The notes below the pieces were generated by a model, which was not told where the DNA came from, ran no database searches, and worked only from the letters and a program-made list of their open reading frames with translations. From Nocardia abscessus (lineage in GTDB: Bacteria; Actinomycetota; Actinomycetes; Mycobacteriales; Mycobacteriaceae): a stretch of 64,000 nucleotides of DNA. How positions within the stretch are numbered: position 1 is the first letter of the stretch; the number at the start of each line of letters is the position of its first letter. The DNA lies in contig NZ_JADLQO010000004.1 of the NCBI RefSeq assembly GCF_015477775.1, positions 1 to 64,000 of the forward strand, read 5' to 3'. Position numbers and translations under genes: made by a program. Below, one piece after another: positions 53,901 through 62,578 of the stretch.

Positions 53901-54384
53901 GGATTTTGCTGATGCCGAAGTCTGCCAGCAGCGGCGTCTGATCTTCACTGACGAGGATATTGGCGGGTTTGACGTCGCGGTGCACCACGTCGCGCTCGTG
54001 TGCGTAGGCCAACGCATCGGCCAAAGGTAGACCGTAGGAGTTGGCGAAGTCGTCCCAGCCGAAATCCTCCGGCGGGGGCAGGACGTCCCGCAGACGCTGC
54101 TGCACCCAGGGGAAAACCAGGTAGAAGGCGTCCTCGGCTGCGTCCTCACCATGGTTGAGCAGCGAGACGATGTTGGGGTGGTTCAGCCGTTGTAGTGCTT
54201 CGACCTCACGTTGGAAGAACACCCGGTGCGTTTCGTCCGTATCGGCTCGCGGGATCAATTTCACCGCCACCACCGTGGCCGTCTGCTGGTCGATGCTCTT
54301 GACGACCCGGGAGGCACCGTCGCCACGCTGCTGCTCATTCGGCATCACCACGTATCGGTCCGCCACAACTCGCATCACGGCCAC
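50914..54384 (-). CDS. Ser/Thr kinase - SF1 helicase fusion (Mokosh MkoA-like)
   Basis: Product of 1156 residues. Residues about 8-270 are a protein kinase: VVAVKLIPRA (ATP lysine), HRDVKPANIL near 131, DFGISK and APPE. Residues about 560-1140 are a UPF1/SMUBP2-like superfamily 1 helicase: Walker A GPPGTGKTS near 590, ILDEASKATATE near 868, VGDPNQLPP, QYRMHP, VNTIDAVQGRESD and NVALSRAR. Between them lies a linker with a beta-barrel-like part. The same domain order and the partnered PLD-like gene fit Mokosh anti-phage systems. It is presumably cytoplasmic and acts on phage RNA or DNA. Confidence 0.85.
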   Translation of the reverse strand: MAVMRVVADRYVVMPNEQQRGDGASRVVKSIDQQTATVVAVKLIPRADTDETHRVFFQREVEALQRLNHPNIVSLLNHGEDAAEDAFYLVFPWVQQRLRDVLPPPEDFGWDDFANSYGLPLADALAYAHERDVVHRDVKPANILVSEDQTPLLADFGISKIRSHLTEATVAEFVSRPYAPPELDGMGSASRDVWGFAATTVACLTGRMLTDYPQLDEALDEIDVPPEVEALLRQCTSGDPAARPRDAMALRERLREIQTRRNRKWQQPRMAQLDFRDSATRGLVAPPHDRDLEAVERALNAEVARGTHLLRMIDPGSGQAMPDTLDLVGDQRRMRLVVLPNQPSFVVSRVNDDSDGALDTMRRVGWPVAEEIIWTSKQQPPATARQTMDMVLAALDEHYLRLNDEKRQRDENRMFDKWMDLLAAKEDLERTRSGVLRYTSVEVNGKRARFRLTAVPDTDVLGEERVCRVTVTDGVGRDRIVGGTGVVIAQEDTVLTLSYPRKPKNLPSEGELVLDIGPAKTALARQRDAVIKIRSGIAVRPLLRELLLDPTRIGQHAVPATAEWFDQRLDTDKRTALGRALGTQDFFLLEGPPGTGKTSFITELVRQELHRNPTARILLVSQTHVAVDNALVRLADAGLENLVRLGRADDDRIATQARRHLLEERMPAWVGEIRQRAEGHLRQLAEDQAVELAHVQGAVTLLECIAALTDQAAAEARLQSLGGTVRRTNLRAPKDTAPAAESIPPDEEEIVSEMTALTELIDRTADRVDSLRRRAAELFGEARMNELVAPEISLTGTAVRAAFTAVVGENPRLEKLVGILQLQAEWLQRIESSHDLEAVLLRRARVVAGTCVGFLSHPAVRELEFDLCILDEASKATATETLVPLSRSRRWVLVGDPNQLPPMQEEVLDDEDLMERHELDRADVERSLFGDLLDQAPEIAHHQLTHQYRMHPGIGDLISACFYKNALQSVTAPELPGWDRLYKPVTWLDTARSSRRWESPSGTSVLNRHEVQVIKHALTELKSAVADGTVHTEDGNRLRVLVLTGYRKQMEELRHAAAGLSTPQLEIEVNTIDAVQGRESDVTFYSIVRSNSQGELGFLGPRHWRRINVALSRARYGLVIVGDVPFCETRPGPLNEVVTYMRRHPDSCRIRTATHD

Positions 54385-54711
54385 CCTTTCGCAGTTTGAC
54401 TACAGAACGTTACAACCCACCGGTTTCAGCTGCTGCTCCAGCAACGGATCCAGGCGGTACCGAACCGCGCGGTGTCAATCTCAGCGCCATCCAGGAGAAG
54501 CAGGCAGCAATCATCTCGCTAGCGGTGCCCTGAGCAGCGAAGCAAGGCGGCGGGGGCGCAGCGCGTAGGAAGGCACGAGTTGACTGGTGAGTTGGGCGGG
54601 CAGCCGTCGGTGTAGGGAAACGAGTAGGACCGATTGGCATTTAGCCCCGGCGAAGGTTGGGAGTGGGGTGAGGCGACTAGCCTGGGCGGAGTCCGGTGCT
54701 GCCCATGCCTG

Positions 54712-54965
54712 CCGTAACGCGGTGGTGATCGCCGACGGCGGCTACCAGGGCACCGGGGTGATCATCCCGCACGGCCGGGCGCCCGGGGTCGAGCTGCCGG
54801 AATGGAAACAGGCTCAGAACAAATCCCACCGCAGGGTCCGTGCTCGTGTCGAGCATGCCTTCGCCCAGGTGAGGAGCTGGAGATCCTGCGGGACTGCCGG
54901 TTACGCGGTGACGGGGTCGCTGTCGCGATGGCCAGGGCTCTGGCCAACCTCGCCCACGCCCACTG
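54712..54965 (+). pseudogene. IS5-family transposase 3' fragment
   Basis: The frame reads AVVIADGGYQGTGVIIPHGR, then WKQAQNKSHRRVRARVEHAFAQVRSW, typical of the last third of IS5-group DDE transposases (including the RVEHxF block with the catalytic Glu). A frame change near 54875 lets the end continue as LEILRDCRLRGDGVAVAMARALANLAHAH to the stop at 54965. The 5' two thirds are absent. No terminal repeats were found. Confidence 0.7.
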
Positions 54966-55019
54966 AGCCGGTGACCGACAGGTAGCAAGCCTGGCTATCC
55001 CAGACATACGGGACAGCCC

Positions 55020-56006
55020 TTAGTGATCCGCCCGTGGTGGTAGGACGATGTCGAGCCAGCGAGAGTCGGCACCGATACTCTCGAATTCGGGCCGGAACTG
55101 GATTGTCCTGGGGTTGTGAGAGAACCGGAGCTGTAGGATCGCGTCACCTGTTCGCGGTCCGAGTTCTATCCAACAGGTGCACGATTGCATGGTTTGCAGA
55201 CTGTCGCAGTAGCAGTCAATGTCTTTCGTGGCGAGGGGGATCCCGAGGCCGCTATCGGTGAGACAGTCGATGAACTGCCGATGGTACGAGCCGATGCCCG
55301 CAGTCGAGTTCAGTTCCAACTTGAATCGTCCATTGCAGCACCAGCCCTTCGTGTAAAACGCACGCGATGCGCTTCGGAACAGATGCAGGCGACGCAGCAG
55401 AGCAGAGCCGAGCCACGCGAACTGCGGGAATGCGTCGATCTGCCAGCCGATAAAACGCCGCTCGGACGCGCCCACTGTGCACCCGGTATCCCACAGCGGG
55501 CGATGGTCGCTGGCTTCTAGGTCGGTGCGGACGGTATCGATCGCTGCGCGCCAGCTCGCATGCGGCGCGCACCGCAGCACAACCACACCCGAAGTGCCCG
55601 CCATCCGCAATTCTATGTTCCGTCCGGAGTGCCGCCCGAGCCGCAGGCCGGCCACTCCTGCGACGAAAGAGCCGTTCTCGTCCGCATAGGGCACCAAGCG
55701 ATACAGCACATCGGTTGCGGCATCGTACGTCCTGCCGAAAGCCGCGACACGCTCGTCGACCCAAAGAACGATCCCGTCGCGCTGTGGTCGCACGCGGGAG
55801 ATTGCGAATGGATGCACTGTCCAGTTCCTGGAGTCGATCAGTGCTACAAGGATTTCGGCTTCCAGGAGCATCTGGTCGCCGACCGCTGCAGGTATCGATG
55901 TACGGTGGGCGGGAGGGCGGATCTGGCGCGCCGCTTGGGCAGATTCACCCGTATAGGAACGATAGGCGCGGATTTCGTCGGTGATACGACCACGTGCAGC
56001 CATCAA
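55020..56006 (-). CDS. Hypothetical protein
   Basis: Product of 328 residues from ATG 56006. Good codon bias supports it. It is predicted soluble, mixed alpha/beta, with a cysteine-rich tract (DIDCYCDSLQTMQSCTCWIEL) near residues 265-290 and an N-terminal part LLEAEILVALIDSRNWTVHPFAISRVRPQRDGIVLWVDER. I recognise no family. It lies between the Mokosh-like pair and an HNH-like gene in the same direction, separated from the latter by 391 bp. Confidence 0.6.
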   Translation of the reverse strand: MMAARGRITDEIRAYRSYTGESAQAARQIRPPAHRTSIPAAVGDQMLLEAEILVALIDSRNWTVHPFAISRVRPQRDGIVLWVDERVAAFGRTYDAATDVLYRLVPYADENGSFVAGVAGLRLGRHSGRNIELRMAGTSGVVVLRCAPHASWRAAIDTVRTDLEASDHRPLWDTGCTVGASERRFIGWQIDAFPQFAWLGSALLRRLHLFRSASRAFYTKGWCCNGRFKLELNSTAGIGSYHRQFIDCLTDSGLGIPLATKDIDCYCDSLQTMQSCTCWIELGPRTGDAILQLRFSHNPRTIQFRPEFESIGADSRWLDIVLPPRADH

Positions 56007-56397
56007 GGTCCAATCGGAGCACTGCCGCCCTGAGTGCCCACCATGGTCGGCAGGTCAGATTGTGTGACCTGCGGGCGCGGATGGGTGCTAATGAAACGTG
56101 CCGGGTGGAGCGAACCGCTTCTTCATCCCTTGAGTCGGCGCTGCAAAGGGGCGGCGCGGCGCCGGAGAAGGGCCTCCCGAAGGCCCGCCCCCATACTGGC
56201 GGTCGCTTCTGATCCGGTCAAACACCCACCCTGCTCCAGCGTGTCCCAGACCGGCTGAGCGCTGGCCCGACCAACTGCACCGTCTGGCTGCATGTCCGTG
56301 TACGGAACGGTCGGAACCACCGAGAAGGAGGAAGTGACGGTAACGGCTACCCCATATTGCAGCGGATGCCCTTAATCTTGGTTAGGTTCCTATTGAG
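56007..56397. other. Intergenic region
   Basis: 391 bp without a supported gene; it should contain the promoter for the 55020-56006 gene. No strong hairpin or palindrome. Confidence 0.35.
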
Positions 56398-57348
56398 TTA
56401 AGCTTCGAAGGTAATCCCTCGCTGCATTGCAGCGGCTTCGAAATCTTCCATCGACACCATCCGTCGACTCATAAGCCGACGGCGCGCACGAGCTTCATCG
56501 CTGGAGCTGTCGGTAACGTCGAAACACTCGGCTACCAGAGAAACATCATGCTGGAGCATCTCGCCCCAATGATGATCCCCGTTGATTTCGTGACGCGGAT
56601 GTCGGACCAGTGGCAGAGCCGAAGCGAACTCTGTCAGGTCACGGGTTTCGGTCGGGGCGATTGCGCACCAACGGCTTACATCGATCCAGCCCTCCTCGAG
56701 AAGCATCTGTTGTCCATGTCCGACCAGATGCCATGCCAATGGCGGGAAGAACACCGATGCCCACGTCATCAAGACGCGAGGGCCACCATCAGGCGCTCGT
56801 CTGGTCGACTGCGGTCCATTGAGGTAGCCGCCCGCGCTCGTGCCCGAAACCCACGCGGTCTTTCCCTTGGTCATGGCTAGGCACAACTTCCAGTCAGGCG
56901 GGAGTTCTATCGCCGATGCGGGATCGAGCAAACGCGCTACGTCAGCCCATTCCTGGCGAAGCATCATCGTTGTCGCACACATGCCAGCAAGCAGAGATCG
57001 AACTACTGCGCCAGGGTTGAAAGCCACCGACGGAATCGGCATCGGCGCGGACGACTGCCGTGTCAGCGAGGCAAGCCAGAGAGGCCGCAACGCCGCGGCG
57101 AGTTCGCCGTACGCCTGATCGAACCGCCGCCCTGCGGCGGAGTTGCACGACCGACACTGTCCAAGGAACCAGATCCCACCTTCGTCGGCGCGGCCGAGAG
57201 ACACAGTGCTGCCGTTGCGCATCCAGGCCCCCCGTGTCACCGCGCCTTCATTGCCCGCGCATTGCGGTGGCACGTGTGCCTTGCTCATCTTCGCAACCGT
57301 GCCGCATACGCCACACTCATAGCGGCCTCTTCTAGTTCGGTACCCCAT
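56398..57348 (-). CDS. HNH-like zinc-finger protein
   Basis: Product of 316 residues. The N-terminal zinc site CGVCG, the following KMSKAHVPPQCAG with His, and QCRSCNSAAGRRFDQAYG together match the HNH-nuclease-like arrangement CxxC...H.PP...CxxCN...GR..D. The rest (LPPDWKLCLAMTKGKTAWVSG, LMTWASVFFPPLAWHLVG) is an unknown domain. Related proteins are found in phage-defence and mobile loci. Whether it cleaves DNA is unproven. Confidence 0.65.
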   Translation of the reverse strand: MGYRTRRGRYECGVCGTVAKMSKAHVPPQCAGNEGAVTRGAWMRNGSTVSLGRADEGGIWFLGQCRSCNSAAGRRFDQAYGELAAALRPLWLASLTRQSSAPMPIPSVAFNPGAVVRSLLAGMCATTMMLRQEWADVARLLDPASAIELPPDWKLCLAMTKGKTAWVSGTSAGGYLNGPQSTRRAPDGGPRVLMTWASVFFPPLAWHLVGHGQQMLLEEGWIDVSRWCAIAPTETRDLTEFASALPLVRHPRHEINGDHHWGEMLQHDVSLVAECFDVTDSSSDEARARRRLMSRRMVSMEDFEAAAMQRGITFEA

Positions 57349-57629
57349 TGCCAGCCGGACCTACGACGGCCCGCACGAGTCGCTCGAGAGCCAGACGCAC
57401 GGCCTTCTCGCGAACCTCAGGCGGGTAGCGCTTCGACATGATGATGACCATCTTCCACTAGGAAGAAGCGGCCCCCAACCCGTGACGGTTCATGTGCGCA
57501 ACATGTTTGAGTCGAGGCTGCGGCAACTGAACGAGCGCGCATGACTCGCGTACGAGCGCCCACGAATCACCCCGTTGGCAGCCAGGACGCGCGCGGGTGT
57601 CGAAGTGTTGGGATAGGGCTTGAATAGCA

Positions 57630-57661
57630 AAAGACCCCAGAGCTTTCGCTCTGGGGTCTTT
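57630..57661. terminator. Strong bidirectional terminator
   Basis: AAAGACCCCAGAGC and its exact reverse complement form a 14-bp stem with the loop TTTC, ending in TCTTT on both strands. It is the best intrinsic terminator in the window. No intact gene ends at it now; on the minus strand a short frame ending FSISSAK at 57688 suggests it once served a gene destroyed by the neighbouring insertion. Confidence 0.88.
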
Positions 57662-57732
57662 GCGCCGGACGTTGTGAATGCCGGGCTACTTGGCGCTGGA
57701 GATGCTGAACGCGTCCGCCAGGAAGTCCTTAG

Positions 57733-58596
57733 AGCACCTATCAGGTTCGGTTGCGGAGTCTTCGCCAGCAGATGAGGGCGGCGGCGAGGTCGAGGAGTCC
57801 TTGGTGGATGTCGGTGCGTCGTTCCCAGCGGGTGGCGAGGCGGCGATACTGGTGCAGCAGGGCCAGGGATTGTTCGACGATCCATCGCCCTGTCACCTTG
57901 TCGTGGGTGCCGCGGCGGGGGATGTAGCCCGGTGATACGCCGTTGCCGCAGTTCGTCATACACGCGCGGATAGTCGTAGCCCTTGTCCGCGATCAGTGCC
58001 TTGATCCGGTGGCGAGGCCGACCCGTTCTGCCGCGCAGCGGCCGGACCCGGTCGAGCAACTCCGGCAGCATCAGGTGGTCGTTGACGTTGGCGCCCGACA
58101 GCGCGACCGCGAGAGGTAGCCCGTTTCCGCAGGTCAGGATGTGGTGTTTCGATCCTGTCTTGCGGCGGTCGACTGGGCTCGGGCCGGTCGCGGCGCCCCT
58201 TTTTTCGCCCGCACGTGCGAGGCGTCGGCGATGACCCGGTCGAAATCGATCAACCCGGCGCTGTTGGCGTGGGCGAGCATCGCCTGGTGTATCGCCTCGA
58301 ACACCCCGGCCGCTTGCCAGTCCCGCACCCGCCGCCAGCAGGTCATGCCGGACCCGAAGCCCAGCTCCTGGGGCAGGTCTTCCCACCCGATCCCGGTGAA
58401 CAGCACGAACAAGATCCCCTGGAACACCAGCCGGTCGTCCATCCGCGCCGGCCCCGGCGTACCCGGCGCCCGGACCGGCAGTAGCGGTTCGATCACTGCC
58501 CACAACTCGTCATCCACGACCCACGGTGCCGCCACGACGAAACATACTGCACTGCAACAGGAGTCAACGCCACCCGGCCGAACCTGTTAGGAGCTC
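57733..58596 (-). mobile_element. IS5-family insertion sequence, 864 bp
   Basis: Terminal inverted repeats of 19 bp with two mismatches start with GAGC at each end (57733-57751 and 58578-58596). They are flanked by TTA on both sides (57730-57732 and 58597-58599), the TNA duplication expected of many IS5 members. The element contains one transposase gene on the minus strand with an A6G slippery site. Confidence 0.85.
57741..58535 (-). pseudogene. IS5-family transposase with slippery site and later frameshift
   Basis: Frame A starts at 58535 (WVVDDELWAVIEPLLP ... GLIDFDRVIADASHVRAKKG). At AAAAAAG near 58197 it passes by a -1 shift into frame B (TGPSPVDRRKTGSKHHILTCGNG ... IKALIADKGYDY), the programmed frameshift known in this IS group. 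A further change near 57945, not programmed, breaks the frame before the final WIVEQSLALLHQYRRLATRWER block that holds the catalytic Glu, so I call it a pseudogene. Confidence 0.8.
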
Positions 58597-58639
58597 TTAG
58601 GCTGCTCGTGCCCGGCGCGGGTTCCGACTATGTCGGTCC

Positions 58640-59069
58640 TCGGTCGTAGGCTCACTGGTGCGTCGGCAACCCACAACCGGTTCGGCTCGGTGGCGGTGAA
58701 GTCGCGTTCGACCAGGTCCGGCGCCGGCATCGCCCGTGGGTCCTGCCGTGTCGATCCGAGCCGCCATTTCTTGCGCAGGAACGCGCCCTGCAGCCGCGAC
58801 CGCCGCATCAACCTCTCGACCCGCTTGCGGCCGAAGTGTATGCCTCTGCGCCGCAATGTGGCATGTACTCGTGGTGACCCGTAGGTTCCGCCGGAACTGG
58901 TATGAATATCGACGATCTCGGCCAGCAATTCCTGGTCGGCGACCTGGCGGTCAGACGGCTGCTGCGCTCGCTTCTTCCACCCGTAATAGGTCGAGGGCGC
59001 GATGCCCAGGACCCGTAGCAGGAGCTCGACCGGGTGCTGACTGTTCTGTTCGACGAACCGCATGATCAC
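58640..59069 (-). pseudogene. IS3-family transposase OrfB, truncated
   Basis: OrfB begins at 59069, overlapping OrfA as ATGA. It shows the IS3 N-terminal pattern (MRFVEQNSQHPVELLLRVLGIAPSTYYGWKKR, GTYGSPRVHATLRRRG, RVERLMRRSRLQG) and stops after NRLWVADA, just before the catalytic DDE core. The rest was lost, probably when the IS5 element or an earlier deletion arrived. Confidence 0.82.
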
Positions 59070-59371
59070 CGCCGGGTCTGGCCGAGCTCCGAGGCGAAAT
59101 ACGCACTCGCGGAACGCAATATGTCATTGACTCGCTCCAGCTCCGCGACCTTCTTCTTCAGGGCCCGGTTCTCGGCCAGCATGTCGGTCGTCGGCTTGTC
59201 GTCGCGTTCGCCGGCATCGGCCTCGGCCTGGCGGATCCATAGCCGCAACGCCTCGTGATGCACTCCGAGCTGAGCGGCCAGTTTCCGGATCGTCGGCTTC
59301 GGGTCGGACTCCCGATACAGCCGCACTGCCCGCGCCTTCAGCTCGTCCGGGTACTTCTTCGGTGCTGCCAC
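59066..59371 (-). CDS. IS3-family transposase OrfA
   Basis: Product of 101 residues with the HTH of OrfA (YPDELKARAVRLYRESDPKPTIRKLAAQLGVHHEALRLWIRQAE) and a leucine-zipper-like helix (LAENRALKKKVAELERVNDILRSASAYF). Intact, but its OrfB partner is truncated, so it should be non-functional for transposition. Confidence 0.88.
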   Translation of the reverse strand: MAAPKKYPDELKARAVRLYRESDPKPTIRKLAAQLGVHHEALRLWIRQAEADAGERDDKPTTDMLAENRALKKKVAELERVNDILRSASAYFASELGQTRR

Positions 59372-59442
59372 GAATGACTCCTTCCGGTCCTATCGGACCA
59401 CAGTCAGAGCCCTCCGAGAAAGCGGGGGTTCCTCTGTGTTTG

Positions 59443-60615
59443 TCAAGCCGCTGGAGCGGGTTTGGTCGTAGCCTGGTCGATGGCGGGTTCCGGAAGTGAC
59501 TTGTCCGAAGAGCTGGCGTGCGGGGTTGAGCTGGCCGCGCAGGATTTCGTAGTCGCCCCCGAGTGTCCTCCGGAACCCGCCCCGCTCGTGTGGCGGCGTT
59601 CGCCGGCGATCATGATGCGCCAAACATGGTCGCAGAGACGGCGTTTGAGGCAGCGCATCGCTTCCTTGTGGCTCTTGCCTTCGGCGATCTTGCCGTCGTA
59701 GTAGATCCGTCCTCTGGTGCCTGGCATGCGCACTTGGGTCAAGGCGATGGTGTGCAGGGCGTTGTTGAGCTGGCGATCGCCGTGGCGGGACAGTCGATGA
59801 CGAGCTTTGTCGGCGCTGGCGATTTCGATCGGTGCGGTGCCGGTGTGGACTGCGAAGGCTCCCGCGGTGCGGAACCGTGACGCGCGGCCGGTGCGGCCCA
59901 GCAGCCGAGCCGCGACCACCGGTCCGACGCCGATCACGTCGAGAAGGCTGCTGCCGGAATCGGTGACGGTGTCTTGCATGCGCTGCTGGTTGGCCTTGAG
60001 CCGGGCGTCCAGAATCCGCACGTCGGCGACGAGGTCGCGGGCGAGTTCCTTGCGGGCGCGTTCCACCGGTGAGGACGGGCGGACCCGCAGCAACGCATCG
60101 GCGGCCTGGTTCGCGGTCAGATCGGTGGACACGCCACCGGGCAGCAACTCCCGCATCACCGCGTGCAGTTGGTTGACCGTGCGGGTGCGCTGCCTGGTCA
60201 GATTCGTGCGCCGCTCATCAAGCATGCGCAGCACGGTGCTCGCTCCCTCGGCCTCGACGGGCACCGCATCGCCGTGCAACGCCGCCACACTGGCAGCCGC
60301 GGCCGCGTCGATATTGTCGTTCTTGCGCCGCCCGCCCCGCGACAATTCCCGCACCCGTGCAGTGGCCGTGGACGGCACGTCGGTGACCTTCTCACCGTGG
60401 GCGATCAGCCATTGGGCCAGATGCCGACCCAGACCCCACGCGTTCTCCACGGCCCAGTACCGTTCGGGAAAACGTTTCGCCCACACCAGAAGCCGCCGAT
60501 ACTCCGGCAAGGCGGCGTCGATCCGGATCGTCTCGAGCGTCTTGTTGGTTCCCGCATTCAGCGCTGCCGCCGTATGGGTGGACTTGTGCGGGTCGACCCC
60601 GATCACCACCGTCAA
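59443..60615 (-). CDS. IS110-family transposase (DEDD recombinase)
   Basis: Product of 390 residues, start TTG 60615 or the nearby GTG. The N-terminal DEDD domain begins VIGVDPHKSTHTAAAL with further acidic residues in WAVENAWGLGRHLA and KNDNIDAAAAA. A coiled middle and the C-terminal Tnp_IS116/IS902 domain follow (DVIGVGPVVAARLLGRTG, AFAVHTGTAPIEIASADKARHRLSRHGDRQLNNALHTIALTQ) with the catalytic serine in the IASADK region. It looks intact. The last 45 residues are Ser/Ala-rich. Confidence 0.92.
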   Translation of the reverse strand: MTVVIGVDPHKSTHTAAALNAGTNKTLETIRIDAALPEYRRLLVWAKRFPERYWAVENAWGLGRHLAQWLIAHGEKVTDVPSTATARVRELSRGGRRKNDNIDAAAAASVAALHGDAVPVEAEGASTVLRMLDERRTNLTRQRTRTVNQLHAVMRELLPGGVSTDLTANQAADALLRVRPSSPVERARKELARDLVADVRILDARLKANQQRMQDTVTDSGSSLLDVIGVGPVVAARLLGRTGRASRFRTAGAFAVHTGTAPIEIASADKARHRLSRHGDRQLNNALHTIALTQVRMPGTRGRIYYDGKIAEGKSHKEAMRCLKRRLCDHVWRIMIAGERRHTSGAGSGGHSGATTKSCAASSTPHASSSDKSLPEPAIDQATTKPAPAA

Positions 60616-60711
60616 CCACGTCTCCTGATCCCTCGTCGGATATAGGAAGCCGCGGGCGACATTCCGGCTTTCGGCCTGTGTGTCTCACACCTCTGTTGAG
60701 TCAGGCCCGCG

Positions 60712-60803
60712 GCCGGTGTCGGGCCGGGGCGCAAACCCCCGGTGAGCCAGCCCGAACGGGCGGCAGGAACCTCACGAGCCAGCCCCGACTCGACACCTCC
60801 GGC
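60712..60803 (-). ncRNA. Structured RNA upstream of IS110 transposase, bridge-RNA candidate
   Basis: The segment folds on itself: 60712-60732 pairs with 60782-60803 in a long imperfect stem, GGTGAG near 60741 pairs with CTCAC near 60771, and GCCC-GAAC-GGGC makes a hairpin at about 60751-60761. GAGCCAGCCC occurs twice (60744-60753 and 60776-60785). IS110 elements encode a bridge RNA in the non-coding DNA before the transposase, which matches this place. Folding was judged by eye only. Confidence 0.5.
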
Positions 60804-60862
60804 AGACTACGGCCGGTGATCATCCAGCCTGCCGACCGGTGACATCCATATAAGCCGGAACC

Positions 60863-62578
60863 TCAGGTCTTGCGTCGCCGGTTTCTCATGGCCGTGATCC
60901 ATTGGGGCTGAAGCGGTCCGGGTATTCCGAGTTCTGCGAGCTTGCGGATGTGGTGGACTTCGACGTTGCCCACGGTGCCGCAGAGTTCGCAGGTGTCCGC
61001 GAGGAGCCGGGTGAGGATCTCCTTGTGCGGGTAGTCGGCCCGGATCGGCTGGGAGTCGATGACTCTCACCGTTTTCTGCCGGTGCAGTGGTATCTCTCCG
61101 AACCGAGCGACCAGTGGTTTCCTGTTGTCGCGTTCGATGCGTGCTTCGAAGCAGGTGCGTGGCCCGTGCGGTGTCGTGATTTTGGTTTTGTGCTTGGCCG
61201 CCATCTTCGACACGGTCGAGCGGTGCTTGCCTGCCAGGGTCTTGAGCATGGAGGTCTCCATGACCCAGCGCAGTCGGTGCAGCCGATAGACGTCACCGGC
61301 GAGCAGGTAATACTGGACGATGCCCCGGTAGATGGCCCCGTAGGTGGCGACGATGGTGTGGTCGCTGCCGTTGGTCAGGGCCGCCTGTTTGGCGGGTTCG
61401 CCGCGGCGCAGGTAGGGACGGATTTGGCCTTGATCACCGCGCGTGGGACGCGAAGGGTGATCTGGCCGTTGACTCTTCGGTAACGGCCGGTCTTCTTCGT
61501 GTCGTTGTGCTGGACGGTGATCTCGTAGCCGAGGAATCGGGCCGCGCCTGTTCGGGAGTGGGTGATCAGCGTTTTCTCCTGGGACAGTTCCAGTTTGAGG
61601 TCATCACGCAGGAACTGCGCCAGGCGCTGTTTTGATTTCCTCGGCTTCGGCCTTGGGTCCGGCGAACCCGAGCAGATGATCATCTGCGTATCTGCAGTAG
61701 CGCAGCCGCCGATATCCTGGGTCGTCCGGATCGGCGATGGGCAGGCTCACCATTTGCTGTCGCAGTGTCCGGGCAGCGGCCCGGTCACCCCGTCGGCGAG
61801 CAGGTGCCAGTTGTGTCTGCAGTTTCAGGTAGGCAGGGTTTCGTGCCCGGCGGTCCCCTCGGGTGTATTCCGGGATGAGTTGCGTTTCAACGAATCTGTC
61901 CAGCTTGTGCAGGTAGAGGTTGGACAGGATCGGCGACGCGACCCCGCCCTGAGGAGCTCCCGACAGGGTGGCACCCCAATTCCAGTCCTCCAGATCTCCG
62001 GCCGTCAGCATGTTGCGCAGCAGCCGCAGGAAACGGTTGTCGTGGATCTTCTCCGACACGATCCCGATCAATATGTCGTGATCGAGCGAGCCGAAGCAGT
62101 CGGCGATGTCGCCCTCGATGAACCACGCGGTCCCGGTCCAGGTGTTGTCGATCTCCCGCAGCGCGGTGTGACAGCCTCGACCCGGACGGAACCCGTGGGA
62201 CCGGTCGGAGAACGTCGGTTCGTAGTACGCCTCCAACAGCAGGCGCATCACCTCGCCGACAAGCTTGTCCGACCAGGTCGGCAGCCCCAACGGGCGGGTC
62301 TTGCCGTTCCTCTTCGGGATGTGAACTCGCCGGACCGGACGAAATCGGTAGCGCTCGTGGCGCATCGCATAGATGATGCGGTCGATCTTCGCCCGCGACA
62401 TGCCGTCCACGGTTTCCGGTGTGACCCCGGCCGTCATCGCGCCCCGGTTGGCGTAGATGCGGCCGTAGGCCAGCAGATACAACTGCGGGTTGAACAGTTG
62501 CCGATACAACTCCTCGCACGGCAGATTCCGCTTGCCGCGTTCACGCAGGACACCCAGCACCGTTGCAGCGCTTTGCAT
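60863..62578 (-). pseudogene. Group II intron reverse transcriptase/maturase, two frameshifts
   Basis: ATG 62578 has GGGAGG upstream. The N-terminal RT domains are clear (LPCEELYRQLFNPQLYLLAYGRIYANRGAMT, RRVHIPKRNGKTRPLGLPTWSDKL, FSDRSHGFRPGRGCHTAL, GAPQGGVASP and RYADDHLL near residue 294). An extra A near 61630 breaks the frame before FLRDDLKLELSQEKT, and a second shift near 61435 precedes YLRRGEPAKQAALTNG. The maturase end METSMLKTLAGKHRSTVSKMAAKHKTK and a C-terminal HNH finger (CELCGTVGNVEVHHIRKL) are present. All domains exist but not in one frame. Confidence 0.88.

Larger units (their letters stand above)
59400..60850 (-). mobile_element. IS110-family element, approximate limits
   Basis: The element holds one intact transposase (59443-60615) and an upstream non-coding segment of about 235 bp. 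IS110 elements lack conventional terminal inverted repeats, so the ends are estimates from neighbouring features (IS3 OrfA on one side, intron maturase end on the other). Confidence 0.6.
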
